DNA of 64,000 bases from Arthrobacter sp. CDRTa11 (GCF_026427775.1 NZ_CP044532.1:992001-1056000), one strand, 5' to 3'. Shown: positions 7,384-17,240, counted from the first letter of the stretch. A program made the numbers and translations. Notes: generated from the sequence alone by a model not told the origin.

Positions 7384-9903
7384 TCACTGGCGCAGTTCCT
7401 CTGCGGCCTCTATATCGATGATGCGGTGGATGGAGAGCACCCGTTCGGTGTCCTTCGCCGGGTCAAAAACCCTGACCCGGCCGCCGCTTACAGATAGGGG
7501 AACAACCGTTTCCAGGTTCGCATTCCCCTGGCTGTCCACCACGTTCATGCTGACCCTTTGCTTGAGGCGGATGGCACGCTGAAGTGTTTCCAAGCCAAGC
7601 TGCGTGGCCGCCTCACCGGATTCGGCGGAGGCTGCAGCGATGGAAGGGCCGGCCCCGGCGGGCGCAGACCGGCTGCCGGTGCCGACGGGCCTGCTGTGGC
7701 GAAGCAGGGACAGCTGGGCCTCCACGTCCGCCTCGGCCGGAGCGGTCCGCGGAGCGGTATAAACGGGGCGGACGCTGCCCGCGGCACCGGTGGTGCGGCG
7801 CAGCCGGACCACCGACGGCTCAGATTCCTCCACAGAAGGCGAGAGGCCCAGGCTGCGAAGCACGTGCGCCGTCTCCCGGGGAGGCGCTGACGAGATCAGT
7901 ACGGTAGGCGCGATCCGGCTAAGCCTCAGGCCCGCCGCCTTCGACTCCGCGGCCAGCTCCAGAACCGTTGATTCGTCGTCGCTCTGGATGAAGCTGGCGG
8001 CCGCACCCACGTGCAGCCGCCCGTGCCGGGCGGCGGTGTCCTCCACCAGGTATTCCAGGGGCTGGGGAACTGAAGTGGCTGAATGTTCACGCAGGAACTC
8101 GAGAAGGCTGGAAGCGTCGTGCCCGGAGTCCAGTGCCCTCCTGATGGAGGGCACGGAGAAGCGGTAGATGGTGGCCGGACCGTGGCCTTCGGCGTCGGCC
8201 ATAAGCAGGAGCTTCTCGCTCAGCTCCGGCGAAAGGTAACCAGGCGCCACCGCCGTGAGGTCTGCCTGCAGGAGGACATGGTTCAGCGCTGCGGGCAGGT
8301 GCTCGCCCAGGATGCCCAGTGCTTCGTCCGGGCTGTCTTCTGCCATGGCGCTCCCCAGCTGGCTGAGCGCGCCGGACCCGATCAGGCCAAGCATCTCCGC
8401 CTCCACCAGGACGCCCCGGATGAGGGAACTGAAACGGCGCGCCATCCTGGGCTGGGCCCATTCGGCCCGCTGGAGCACAGCGGCGGCGTCCAGGACGGGG
8501 GCTTTGCCGTCCGAGGCAGCTGCCTCACGGGTGAGTTCGTTAAGGATTTCCAGGATCCGTTTCCTCACCACCGGAGCGTCGGGCCGCTGCGCTTCCGCGG
8601 ACAGTGCGTTGATGATGCTTCCGGCAGCTGTGCGGTGAGGGCCGGAACCGGCGGCCGGGCCACCCACTGGCTGCCCCACGAGGGACGGAACACGTTCGCT
8701 GGCCAGCCAGGCGTTGACCAGCCAAAGCCACTGCTCCTGCCGGGGAAGGACCAGCCATTCCAGCTGCGGCGGCTGAATCCAGGCTGAAGAATCCACATCC
8801 AGCCGGAGCAGGCCCGACAGCCCGCAGAGCTCCAGCAGCAGTCCCGTCCGGGACTGCTCTATGCGCAGGGTCTCGGCAAGGCGCCGCATCTCGCGGACCC
8901 CCACCCCTCCGCTGCGCAATGTTGCCAAGGGTTGTTCCCTGACCGCATACAGGAGCTCGCCAACCAGCCTCAGGGTTTCGGCGATGGCCCCGAGGGCGGC
9001 ATTCCTGCGCAGGAGGGCAGTGGTGTTGCCAAGCTCGGGAACTGGCGGCGACAGCGTGAAATCGTTGATGACCGCTCCGCCACGCAGGGAGAGTCCTACA
9101 CTGTGCGGCAGTTCCACATGGGCGGCGTCCAGCGGTACCAGCAGGCCCCGGGCAAGCAGCCAGTCAACAGGCCCGACGTCGGCGCCCTCGTTCGCCACGG
9201 ACGCCTTGCGTTGCGCCTGGGGAACGGCACCCATGGCCCAGTTGCGGAACCGGGCGAGCAGCGCCGTCGTGCGTTCCGGGGCTCCGGCCAGAACCTTTTG
9301 CAGGGCCTCGGGCGATGATGTCCAATGCTGCAGGGACAAGGCTGCTTCCATGGGTGTGGTGGCCGGCTGGATGGCCACGCCGCTGCGGTGCAGTTCGGAA
9401 ACCAGTTGGACCGCACGCTGGGCAAAGGCGGGCTGCAGCCGGACCAGTTCTGTGTAGCTGCGGCCCAGGCCCGCCGGGTAGATGCCCACCACATCCTTCA
9501 GGCACCCCACGGGAAGGTAGAACCGCTGGCGCCGGGCAGTGGAAGGGGTTCCGTGTGGCGGCTCCGCCCGGTGCACCAGCGCCAGCTCCTGGAGTGAGGC
9601 CAGGATGCGTTCCACCGCGGTGACCGTGGATCCTGAGATCAGTTTCCTGACCACTGTTGCCGAGGCGCTGTGTTCGGTGTCCGTGTTGGTGCAGAGGTGG
9701 AGGGTTTCCAGGACCTGCATCTGGGGTTTGTTGAGGCGCTCCAGTGCGCGCTGGACGCTGACCCGGGCACTGGCCCGGGCGGCGAGTGCGGAGAAATCGG
9801 GGACGGTGGGAGAGATAAGGTCCGGCCGCGCAGCGAACAGGGCCCGCAACGATTCGTCGCTGCGTGCCTCCAGTTCCTTGCTGAGCGCGCGAATGAGGGA
9901 CAT
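7384..9903 (-). CDS. Helicase-associated domain protein (XPB partner)
   Basis: An 839-residue protein that begins MSLIRALSKELEARSDESLRALFAARPDLISP, the opening typical of actinobacterial helicase-associated proteins (helicase C-terminal-3 type). It has no Walker A or DEAD/DEVH motif, so it is not itself a helicase. Winged-helix-like segments recur in the N-terminal half. The region around YRFSVPSIRRALDSGHDASSLLEFLREHS is typical of the family, and the last 60 residues (LQRAIRLKQRVSMNVVDSQG...VFDPAKDTERVLSIHRI) look like a WYL-type beta domain. It lies immediately upstream of the XPB-like gene in the same operon, which suggests a regulatory or loading partner. The ATG at 9903 begins the recognisable family sequence. 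Confidence 0.85.
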   Translation of the reverse strand: MSLIRALSKELEARSDESLRALFAARPDLISPTVPDFSALAARASARVSVQRALERLNKPQMQVLETLHLCTNTDTEHSASATVVRKLISGSTVTAVERILASLQELALVHRAEPPHGTPSTARRQRFYLPVGCLKDVVGIYPAGLGRSYTELVRLQPAFAQRAVQLVSELHRSGVAIQPATTPMEAALSLQHWTSSPEALQKVLAGAPERTTALLARFRNWAMGAVPQAQRKASVANEGADVGPVDWLLARGLLVPLDAAHVELPHSVGLSLRGGAVINDFTLSPPVPELGNTTALLRRNAALGAIAETLRLVGELLYAVREQPLATLRSGGVGVREMRRLAETLRIEQSRTGLLLELCGLSGLLRLDVDSSAWIQPPQLEWLVLPRQEQWLWLVNAWLASERVPSLVGQPVGGPAAGSGPHRTAAGSIINALSAEAQRPDAPVVRKRILEILNELTREAAASDGKAPVLDAAAVLQRAEWAQPRMARRFSSLIRGVLVEAEMLGLIGSGALSQLGSAMAEDSPDEALGILGEHLPAALNHVLLQADLTAVAPGYLSPELSEKLLLMADAEGHGPATIYRFSVPSIRRALDSGHDASSLLEFLREHSATSVPQPLEYLVEDTAARHGRLHVGAAASFIQSDDESTVLELAAESKAAGLRLSRIAPTVLISSAPPRETAHVLRSLGLSPSVEESEPSVVRLRRTTGAAGSVRPVYTAPRTAPAEADVEAQLSLLRHSRPVGTGSRSAPAGAGPSIAAASAESGEAATQLGLETLQRAIRLKQRVSMNVVDSQGNANLETVVPLSVSGGRVRVFDPAKDTERVLSIHRIIDIEAAEELRQ

Positions 9904-9913
9904 CAGTCCAACG

Positions 9914-10147
9914 TTACCGCCCGCCGGGCTTTCCTGCCCGGCGCCTGCCGGCCACACTGTCCAGCACCAGGAAGAGCATCAGCAGGAAGGCCAGCGGCAG
10001 GCCGTACAGGGCGGTGGAGGTGACCCACACGGGCGCCACGGAGCCTGCAAACGCGAATGCCATCACCGCGCCCACCGCCACCAGGGACAGGATGGCAACA
10101 AACGCTGCGCAGATCATCAGGGGCCGCCGGTACCGCGTGGGTGTCAT
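9914..10147 (-). CDS. Small two-helix membrane protein
   Basis: A 77-residue protein with two hydrophobic segments at about residues 10-34 and 43-62 and a strongly basic C-terminus (GRRRAGKPGGR). It ends 10 bases before the helicase-associated gene on the same strand, so it is probably the first gene of that operon. I do not recognise the family. Composition and codon use match the neighbours. Confidence 0.65.
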   Translation of the reverse strand: MTPTRYRRPLMICAAFVAILSLVAVGAVMAFAFAGSVAPVWVTSTALYGLPLAFLLMLFLVLDSVAGRRRAGKPGGR

Positions 10148-10336
10148 GCCCGTAACGCTAACAGCACGCGGCGCCGTGATGAGCCGTTGAAAGCGGGATT
10201 CCGCTGTCAGTCAGGATAACCTTGAACAATACAGACCAACACGGTCCGGGCCCTCATACCCTGAACCCGCACATCAGTGCGGATGCGGTGACGGCCGTCC
10301 GTGTCTCAAGACGTCAGAACGAAGAGGGTTGATTAC

Positions 10337-10720
10337 GTGCCTACCGGCAAGGTCAAGTGGTATGACAAGGAAAAAGGTTTCGGATTCCTCGCGGGCGAGG
10401 ACGGCCAGGAAGTCTTCCTGCCCAAATCTTCGCTCCCGGAAGGCGTCACGGACCTGAAGGCCGGGACGCGGGTTGAGTTCGGTGTGGCAGACGGCCGTAA
10501 AGGCGCGCAGGCATTGGGTCTGCGGGTCCTGGACAAGACCCCTTCGATTGCCAAGGCCAAGCGGCCGAGCGCCAAGGACCTCGCCCCCCTCGTTCAGGAC
10601 CTGGTGACAGTACTGGACAACCTCTCCGGCACCTTGTCCGCAGGTAAGTACCCGGAAGGCAACAAGGGCAAGGCCATCGCCGCTGCCCTGCGTAAGGTTG
10701 CCGACGAGCTGGACGTTTAG
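10337..10720 (+). CDS. Cold-shock domain protein with C-terminal extension
   Basis: A 127-residue protein. Residues 1-68 are a cold-shock domain with the RNP-1-like KGFGFLAGEDG and RNP-2-like VFLPKSS strands that bind single-stranded RNA or DNA. An actinobacterial extension of about 60 residues follows, mostly helical and Lys-rich at its start (SIAKAKRPSAKDLAPLVQDLVTVLDNL). I took GTG at 10337 because VPTGKVKWYDKEKGFGF is the canonical family start; the upstream ATG adds a non-homologous tail. It lies 8 bases before the DUF3027 gene on the same strand, an arrangement I know from other actinobacteria, so the pair is probably one operon. Confidence 0.9.
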   Translation: MPTGKVKWYDKEKGFGFLAGEDGQEVFLPKSSLPEGVTDLKAGTRVEFGVADGRKGAQALGLRVLDKTPSIAKAKRPSAKDLAPLVQDLVTVLDNLSGTLSAGKYPEGNKGKAIAAALRKVADELDV

Positions 10721-10728
10721 GTCTGCTG

Positions 10729-11502
10729 ATGAACCCGGAAGGCGAACAGCAGGAGGCAACAACCGGCGGCCAGCCAGGCGAAACGGCCGGCCAGCCAGAA
10801 CTGGTCCTGCCCCCAACAGATGCCGGCACCACTGACGCGGGCACCACTGAGGTGACCCCTACGGACGCCGGCACCACTGACGCGGCCCCTACTGACGCCA
10901 CCGCTGATGCCGCCACCGCGGCAAAGCCGGGGGCGGCGCGGCGTGCCGCTGTGCCTGTATGGCGGACCGGCAAGCCGGACGCCTTCCTCGCCGCTGCTGT
11001 GGACGTGGCGCGCACGGCCATCGAAGGCATCACTGCCGCCTCGGACATTGGCCAGCACGTTGCGGCCCGAAGTGAGGGCGACCGCCTTGTCACGCACCTG
11101 TTCGAATCCAAGCTGCCCGGCTACCAGGGCTGGCAGTGGTACGCGGTCCTGACCCGCAACTCCCGCTCCAAGGTTGTCACGGTCAATGAGCTGGGCCTGC
11201 TGCCGTCGGAGGACTCCATCCTGGCCCCGGAATGGGTGCCATGGGCGGAGCGTGTCCGCCCGGAGGATGCCCAGGAAGCAGAAGCCGCCGGGCAAGCCGT
11301 GCCTGCGACAGAGGCACCAGTGGACGATCTCGAGGATGTGGATCAGGACGACGCCGACCAGGGCGGCGACGCCGATCAGGATTCTCCGAGTCCCGACGAC
11401 ACGCACCAGGACGACGCCGATCAGGACGACGCTTATCAGGTCGGCGATCACGACGCCGATCAGGACGACGCCGATGAGAGCCCGGCCGGAGGGGCCCACT
11501 AG
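10729..11502 (+). CDS. DUF3027 family protein with repetitive tails
   Basis: A 257-residue protein. The conserved DUF3027 core (about residues 75-190) contains RRAAVPVWRTGKPDAFL, TAASDIGQHVAARSEGDRLVTHLFESKLPGYQGWQWYAVL (two blocks) and VNELGLLPSEDSILAPEWVPWAERV, which end in the typical P-x-W-V-P-W. The flanks are low-complexity. The N-terminus repeats Asp-Ala-Gly-Thr-Thr, and the C-terminus is very acidic, with repeated DQDDADQ/DADQ units encoded by near-identical DNA repeats. The function of DUF3027 is unknown. Close coupling to a nucleic-acid-binding cold-shock protein hints at an RNA-related role, which is inference only. Confidence 0.88.
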   Translation: MNPEGEQQEATTGGQPGETAGQPELVLPPTDAGTTDAGTTEVTPTDAGTTDAAPTDATADAATAAKPGAARRAAVPVWRTGKPDAFLAAAVDVARTAIEGITAASDIGQHVAARSEGDRLVTHLFESKLPGYQGWQWYAVLTRNSRSKVVTVNELGLLPSEDSILAPEWVPWAERVRPEDAQEAEAAGQAVPATEAPVDDLEDVDQDDADQGGDADQDSPSPDDTHQDDADQDDAYQVGDHDADQDDADESPAGGAH

Positions 11503-11630
11503 GCCCTTGGCACTGCCCCTGGGTCTGGGAAAGATCCAGTCGGCTTCACGGCGTGAGCTTCAGCAGGGCGGCAGGTGAGGGCCGCAGCGGAGCTGCGGCG
11601 CGCTGCATCACTGTCCCTCAAACAGCAAAA

Positions 11631-11663
11631 CGGCGCCGGCCGGGGAAAACCCGGGCGACGCCG
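11631..11663. terminator. GC-rich hairpin between DUF3027 and serC (convergent)
   Basis: CGGCG/CGCCG outer and CCGGG/CCCGG inner arms surround an AAAA loop. It lies between two converging genes, about 130 bases after the DUF3027 stop and 34 bases before the serC stop. There is no long T-tract, so it is a plausible bidirectional terminator. Confidence 0.5.
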
Positions 11664-11696
11664 TCGAGCACTGACAGGACCTTCAGGCGGGAATCG

Positions 11697-13230
<1,534 letters not shown>

Positions 13231-13926
13231 ATGACGGATCTGATCGATACTACGGAGATGTATCTTCGGACCATTTTGGAGCTTGAGGAAGAGAACATTG
13301 TCGCTCTTCGGGCCCGCATCGCTGAACGGCTGCGCCACTCCGGCCCCACGGTGTCCCAGACCATTGGGCGGATGGAGCGGGACGGCCTGGTGGTGGTCTC
13401 CGGAGATCGTCACCTGGAACTCACGACAATCGGCCGCAAGCGCGCCATCGAAGTCATGCGCAAGCACCGGCTCGCGGAACGGCTCCTTGCTGATGTGATT
13501 GGCCTGGATTGGGCATATGTCCATGACGAGGCCTGCCGCTGGGAACACGTGATGAGCGAACGGGTGGAGCGGCGCATCTATGAAATGCTGGACCACCCCA
13601 CTGAATCCCCTTATGGCAACCCCATCCCCGGTCTGGCGGCCCTTGGTGGTGCAGAGCCCAGTGGGATCGCAGACGGTGTGATTAATCTCCTGGACGCGAT
13701 GAAGGGTTACGGCCAGGGCTCCCAGGTGACTGTCAGCCGCCTTGCCGAGCCAATCCAGGTGGAGCCAGAGTTGCTGGTTCAACTCGACGAGGGCGGGATT
13801 CGGCCGGGAGCCTCCGTCTCCCTTGAGCGCGTCGGGGAGTACATTTCCGTCCGCGTGCCCGGGATAGAGGGGGCGCTGGAGTTGCCGCCGGAAGTAGCGG
13901 CCCACGTCTTTGTTTCTGTCGGCTGA
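13231..13926 (+). CDS. ideR: Iron-dependent repressor, DtxR/IdeR family
   Basis: A 231-residue metal-dependent repressor. The winged helix (1-70) has SGPTVSQTIGRMERDGLV as its recognition segment. All IdeR/DtxR metal ligands are at canonical numbers: Met10, His79, Glu83, His98, Cys102, Glu105 and His106 (ACRWEHVMSE). The C-terminal SH3-like domain is present to residue 231. Cys102 argues for an iron-type (IdeR) rather than manganese-type (MntR) regulator. It would repress iron uptake and siderophore genes when ferrous iron is sufficient. ATG at 13231 is used because MTDLIDTTEMYLRTI is the family start and GAGGGAG lies ahead. Confidence 0.93.
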   Translation: MTDLIDTTEMYLRTILELEEENIVALRARIAERLRHSGPTVSQTIGRMERDGLVVVSGDRHLELTTIGRKRAIEVMRKHRLAERLLADVIGLDWAYVHDEACRWEHVMSERVERRIYEMLDHPTESPYGNPIPGLAALGGAEPSGIADGVINLLDAMKGYGQGSQVTVSRLAEPIQVEPELLVQLDEGGIRPGASVSLERVGEYISVRVPGIEGALELPPEVAAHVFVSVG

Positions 13927-14010
13927 TTTAGCCTAATCGAGGGACAAATCCGGGGCCCGCGGCGGGGCCCCGTTGCCTTGTTGTGAGCGAGCACATAAAA
14001 GATAACGGAA

Positions 14011-14039
14011 TTGTTACACGGGCTTTAATCGCCTATAGT
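14011..14039 (+). promoter_or_regulatory. Sigma-70-type promoter for the M23 peptidase transcript
   Basis: TTGTTA (14011-14016), a 17-base spacer, then TATAGT (14034-14039). Transcription would begin near 14046, about 40 bases before the riboswitch aptamer. Confidence 0.55.
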
Positions 14040-14084
14040 TGATCCCCAAGCGTTGATACTAAAGCGTTACCTGATCTGGAGCCG

Positions 14085-14298
14085 AGCTCTGCCAGCGGAT
14101 CAGGTGCACGAGTCACTTAACTGGCAGAGGCGGAGGAACCACAACCGGCAGCCGAAAGGCTGCCTTGGGGTGAAGTCCGTCAGCGGCAAGCCTCTTCCAG
14201 CGAAGGATCCTACGGGATATCTCTGTGCCGAAGCTTGCTTACGGCGGACCGGGTCTTTGAACTCTCTGACCCGAATCCGACAGCTAACTTCGCAGGCT
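14085..14298 (+). ncRNA. c-di-AMP (ydaO-yuaA) riboswitch upstream of M23 peptidase
   Basis: The region has the conserved blocks of the ydaO-type aptamer in order: CTCTGCCAG...CTGGCAGAGG, GGAGGAACCA, CTTGGGGTGAAGTC, then ACCCGAATCCGACAGCTAAC and TTCGCAGGC. In actinobacteria this class sits upstream of cell-wall hydrolases and turns expression off when c-di-AMP is high (family knowledge). It ends about 20 bases before the coding start. A second copy with the same blocks lies at 15269-15436. Confidence 0.9.
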
Positions 14299-14317
14299 AC
14301 CCAGAGAGGAACCGTTC

Positions 14318-15145
14318 TTGACCATGCAAAATTCCAGGGGCCGCCGTCGCGCCGCCGGCCCGCCTTCGGCGCCCCGGGTTGCCGAGGTTCTTGCCGCGAA
14401 CAGACCACGCGACCCCCAACGTGATGCGCGCCGCCGGCGTGGTCCGTTCCAGCAAATCAGCGATTTTGCCGCGGCCAGCGGCGTAGGGCAGAAGGCCGGG
14501 ATTGCCCTCGCCGCCACCGGCCTGGTCCTCACGGTCACGGTTCCCGCAACCGGCCCCGTCATGGCCACCCCTGCTGTCGGCCAGACTGCAACCTCAGCCG
14601 CCTCAGTCTTGCCGCAACCTGAAATTTCCGCAGAGGCGGGTGCGCAGATCGACTTCAGCCGCTCCTCCGTGGTGACGCAGGGCGATCCGGATGGCAAGCT
14701 CAAGCAGCTGCTGAGCGCGCAGTCTGCGGGTTCAATCACCCGCGCCGCATCCGCCGGCAGCCTGGGTGCACCGCTGGCTTCACTCGTGACCGCCTCTCCG
14801 TTCGGTTACCGCGTCAGTCCCATTACCGGTGGTTCCGGCGACTTCCACCGCGGCCAGGATTATGTGGCCCAGTGCGGAACGTCGGTCCTGGCAGCCGCGA
14901 GCGGCACCGTGACCTTTGCCGGCTGGCATCCCTACGGCGGCGGCAACCGTGTTGTGGTGGACCATGGCAACGGCCTGGAGACCACGTACAACCACCTCTC
15001 CTCGTTCAACGTCCACGTGGGCCAAACCGTCACCAGGGGCGAAGTTGTGGCGCTCAGCGGCACCACCGGGGCTTCTACCGGCTGCCACCTTCACTTTGAG
15101 GTGCAGGTCAACGGAGAAGTCGTCGATCCCACCGGATGGCTTTAA
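14318..15145 (+). CDS. Secreted M23 family (LytM-like) peptidase
   Basis: A 275-residue zinc peptidase expected to cut peptidoglycan cross-bridges outside the cell. The long basic N-terminus (about 55 residues, RRRR clusters) is followed by one hydrophobic export segment at about 60-82. The M23 domain covers about 155-275, with zinc ligands His177 and Asp181 (DFHRGQDYVA) and the HLHFE block (His257, His259). TTG at 14318 is preferred over ATG at 14324 because GAGAGGA ends 7 bases upstream and the next gene in the cluster uses the same spacing. It is under a c-di-AMP riboswitch, so it should be induced when c-di-AMP falls. There is no recognisable wall-binding domain. Confidence 0.9.
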   Translation: MTMQNSRGRRRAAGPPSAPRVAEVLAANRPRDPQRDARRRRGPFQQISDFAAASGVGQKAGIALAATGLVLTVTVPATGPVMATPAVGQTATSAASVLPQPEISAEAGAQIDFSRSSVVTQGDPDGKLKQLLSAQSAGSITRAASAGSLGAPLASLVTASPFGYRVSPITGGSGDFHRGQDYVAQCGTSVLAAASGTVTFAGWHPYGGGNRVVVDHGNGLETTYNHLSSFNVHVGQTVTRGEVVALSGTTGASTGCHLHFEVQVNGEVVDPTGWL

Positions 15146-15226
15146 GTGATGGAAAACTCTCAAATCGCTGTGACATGCCGTGACCTGAATGTGACATTCG
15201 CTCTAAACTGTTGTAACGTCTAAAGC

Positions 15227-15251
15227 GCGTCAACTTTTCCGAAGTTGACGC
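15227..15251 (+). terminator. Hairpin between M23 gene and second riboswitch
   Basis: GCGTCAACTT and AAGTTGACGC form a perfect 10-bp stem with a TTCCG loop, followed by TCTTGAG. It could end the M23 transcript. A weak promoter (GTGACC / TAAACT at 15180-15209) lies just upstream, so it may instead be part of the next leader. Confidence 0.5.
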
Positions 15252-15268
15252 TCTTGAGTGGATTGCCT

Positions 15269-15436
15269 AGCTCTGCCACCGCTCAAGGTCCGTTCGCATG
15301 ACATCGTCTGGCAGGGGCGGGGGAACCAATTTTGGTCTTCGATTTATGAAGGCCTTGGGGTTAAGTCGCAAAGCTTCCCAGGAAGCAGCGCGGCCGGGTG
15401 ACTCCCATCCGAATCCGACAGCTCACCTCGCAGGCA
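15269..15436 (+). ncRNA. c-di-AMP (ydaO-yuaA) riboswitch upstream of NlpC/P60 gene
   Basis: This is a second ydaO-type aptamer with the same ordered blocks: CTCTGCCA...TGGCAG, GGGGGAACCA, CTTGGGGTTAAGTC, then CATCCGAATCCGACAGCTCA and CCTCGCAGGC. The coding start is 18 bases downstream. The variable arms differ from the first copy, so this is not a recent duplication of the whole leader. Confidence 0.9.
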
Positions 15437-15454
15437 TTGGGAGAGGCTACCTTC

Positions 15455-16186
15455 GTGTCTTCACGCCATAATTCTGCGCGCCACCGTGCGCAAACGGTTC
15501 GTACCAACCCATTGGACTCCGTGTCCAAGGCTGTTAGTGCAAATGCCGGGACCGTAGGTCGCCAGGCTGCTGTCATTGCAGCCGCATCAGGCCTGATCCT
15601 GAGCATGGGGCTTCCGGCCAACGCCGCCGACACCACCGCGGGCATCTCCGCTTCCACGGAGTCTGGTTCCGCGCAGCCTGCACTTGCCGTTACGGCTGCA
15701 CCCACCGCTACGGTGTCCTTCGAGCGTCCCGTGGTCAAGACCACGGCTGCTCCGAAGATCGAAACCGTGCGTCCGCAGTCTACTGAGACGGCCACGCGGG
15801 CATCCGGAGCAACGGCTACCACCGCCTCCAAGCTGACGGACACTGTCTCCTCTGCTGCGGCGTCGGGTCTGGCTGCAATTGCCTACACCGGAATCGGCAG
15901 CCCCTACGTCTGGGGCGGCACAACCCCCAACGGCTGGGACTGCTCCGGTTTCACCCAGTGGGTTTACGCCCAGGCAGGCATCAGCATTCCGCGTGTCAAC
16001 GCCTGGACCGCGATGAAGCCCACCTCCACACCGTCTCCCGGTGACCTTGTCATGCAGAATGGCGGCGCCCACGTAGGCATTTACGTTGGCAACGGCATGA
16101 TGATCAGCGCCTTGAACCCCTCACAGGGAACGCTGCTGCACTCTGTCGCCTCCACAGGCGGCGGATCGTACTACACCATGAGCTAG
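15455..16186 (+). CDS. Secreted NlpC/P60 cell-wall endopeptidase
   Basis: A 243-residue secreted Cys peptidase. Residues 1-57 form an extended signal peptide: a basic N-region, the hydrophobic VGRQAAVIAAASGLILSMG and an ANA-A cleavage-like site. A Thr/Ala-rich linker follows, then NlpC/P60 at about 135-243 with catalytic Cys163 (GWDCSGFTQWV) and His206 (GGAHVGIYVG). It should cleave the D-Glu/meso-DAP or Lys bond in stem peptides. The start is GTG at 15455, with GAGAGG 8 bases upstream; earlier in-frame codons would translate the riboswitch. There is no SH3 or LysM domain. Confidence 0.9.
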   Translation: MSSRHNSARHRAQTVRTNPLDSVSKAVSANAGTVGRQAAVIAAASGLILSMGLPANAADTTAGISASTESGSAQPALAVTAAPTATVSFERPVVKTTAAPKIETVRPQSTETATRASGATATTASKLTDTVSSAAASGLAAIAYTGIGSPYVWGGTTPNGWDCSGFTQWVYAQAGISIPRVNAWTAMKPTSTPSPGDLVMQNGGAHVGIYVGNGMMISALNPSQGTLLHSVASTGGGSYYTMS

Positions 16187-16353
16187 TTCCGCCTCCGGAA
16201 CTGCTCCCACGGGTTCCGGAAGAACGATTCCTCCCCGGAAACACTTTTCGCTGAATCCCCGTTCGGGGCGTGCCGGCGTACCCCCAAGATGCCGGCGCGT
16301 CCAAAGCCCTTCGGTTGCCCATGTGGTCCTGAGGAAAACGAAAGAGAGAAATA

Positions 16354-17100
16354 ATGACTACACGTGCAACTGTTGCACGGCACCGCGCCGAGGTTGTCAA
16401 GACCAACTCGCTGGCTGTCATTGCCAAGGCTGTCGGCGACAACGCCGGCGGCGTGGGCCGCCAGGCCGCAGTCATCGCTGCTGCCTCCGGCCTTGTTCTG
16501 ACCAGTGGTATCGCGGCCAACGCTGCTGACACCAACGTTCAGCGTGAATCTGCTTCCACTTCCGCTCTCGGTGTCGAAGCTGCAGCTCCGGCAACCATTT
16601 CGGCGGCTTCCACCATCTCCATCTCCTACGAGAAGCCCGCGGTCACCACCACACCGGCTCCCGTCGTCGAGGCTCCTGAGCCCGTGGTTGAGGTTCAGGA
16701 AGCTCCCGCCGCCAAGCCCGTGGCCTCTGTCAAGGTTGCAGCAGCCGTTCCTGCCGGTCCCGTTGCCGCGAGCAGCAAGGGCCAGGCCATCCTGTCCGCC
16801 GCTTATGCACAGCTGGGCGTCAACCAGGACTGCACCATGCTGGTGACCAACTCGCTTGCAGCGGTAGGCATCAACTTCCACGACTGGCCCGCCGGATACC
16901 TCTCCCTGGGCCGCACCGTCAGTGCTGCCGAGGCCCAGCCCGGCGACCTGATCTACTACGCCGACGGCGGCGCGGGCGTTGCCCACGTGGCTGTTTACGC
17001 CGGCAACGGCCAGGCCGTACACGGTGGCTACAACGGCAACCAGACCGTTGTGTTCAGCGCCAACGTTGGTTCCGGCCCCGTCTTTATCCGCATCCCCTAA
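16354..17100 (+). CDS. Secreted NlpC/P60-like protein, third member of the cluster
   Basis: A 248-residue secreted paralogue of the preceding gene. The signal-peptide block VGRQAAVIAAASGL sits at the same residue numbers (35-48) in both. A Pro/Ala/Val-rich linker runs to about 142. The C-terminal domain keeps an NlpC/P60-like Cys160 (NQDCTMLVTNSL) and His211 (GVAHVAVYAG), but the usual DCSG context is DCTM, so the family is diverged. RBS GAGAGAAA lies just before ATG 16354. The 167-base gap before it does not contain the conserved riboswitch blocks, so it is either read through from the upstream gene or separately controlled. Confidence 0.85.
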   Translation: MTTRATVARHRAEVVKTNSLAVIAKAVGDNAGGVGRQAAVIAAASGLVLTSGIAANAADTNVQRESASTSALGVEAAAPATISAASTISISYEKPAVTTTPAPVVEAPEPVVEVQEAPAAKPVASVKVAAAVPAGPVAASSKGQAILSAAYAQLGVNQDCTMLVTNSLAAVGINFHDWPAGYLSLGRTVSAAEAQPGDLIYYADGGAGVAHVAVYAGNGQAVHGGYNGNQTVVFSANVGSGPVFIRIP

Positions 17101-17119
17101 GACGGCCCGCAGCTCTTCG

Positions 17120-17150
17120 AAGGACCCCTGCCTGACGGCGGGGGTCCTTT
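17120..17150 (+). terminator. Intrinsic terminator after the NlpC/P60 cluster
   Basis: AAGGACCCC and GGGGTCCTT form a perfect 9-bp stem, closed by a GC-rich loop and followed by TTGTGTTGTT. It lies 20 bases after the stop. Confidence 0.75.
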
Positions 17151-17210
17151 GTGTTGTTCGGCGGACGCTTCGTTTCAGGACCTGGGCTACCCCGACACAC
17201 ACCTTCGATC

Positions 17211-17240
17211 ACCCCTGGATTAGCTGATCAGGGGTTTCTT
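17211..17240 (+). terminator. Second terminator hairpin before HNH gene
   Basis: ACCCCTG and CAGGGGT form a 7-bp stem with an 11-base loop, followed by TTCTTTGTTT. A second stop signal in tandem with the one at 17120. Confidence 0.6.

Noticed and set aside
16187..16353. Third c-di-AMP riboswitch before the last NlpC/P60 gene
   Set aside because: The gap has small GC hairpins but lacks the conserved blocks (GGAACCA, CCGAATCCGACAGCT, CGCAGGC) seen in the other two leaders.
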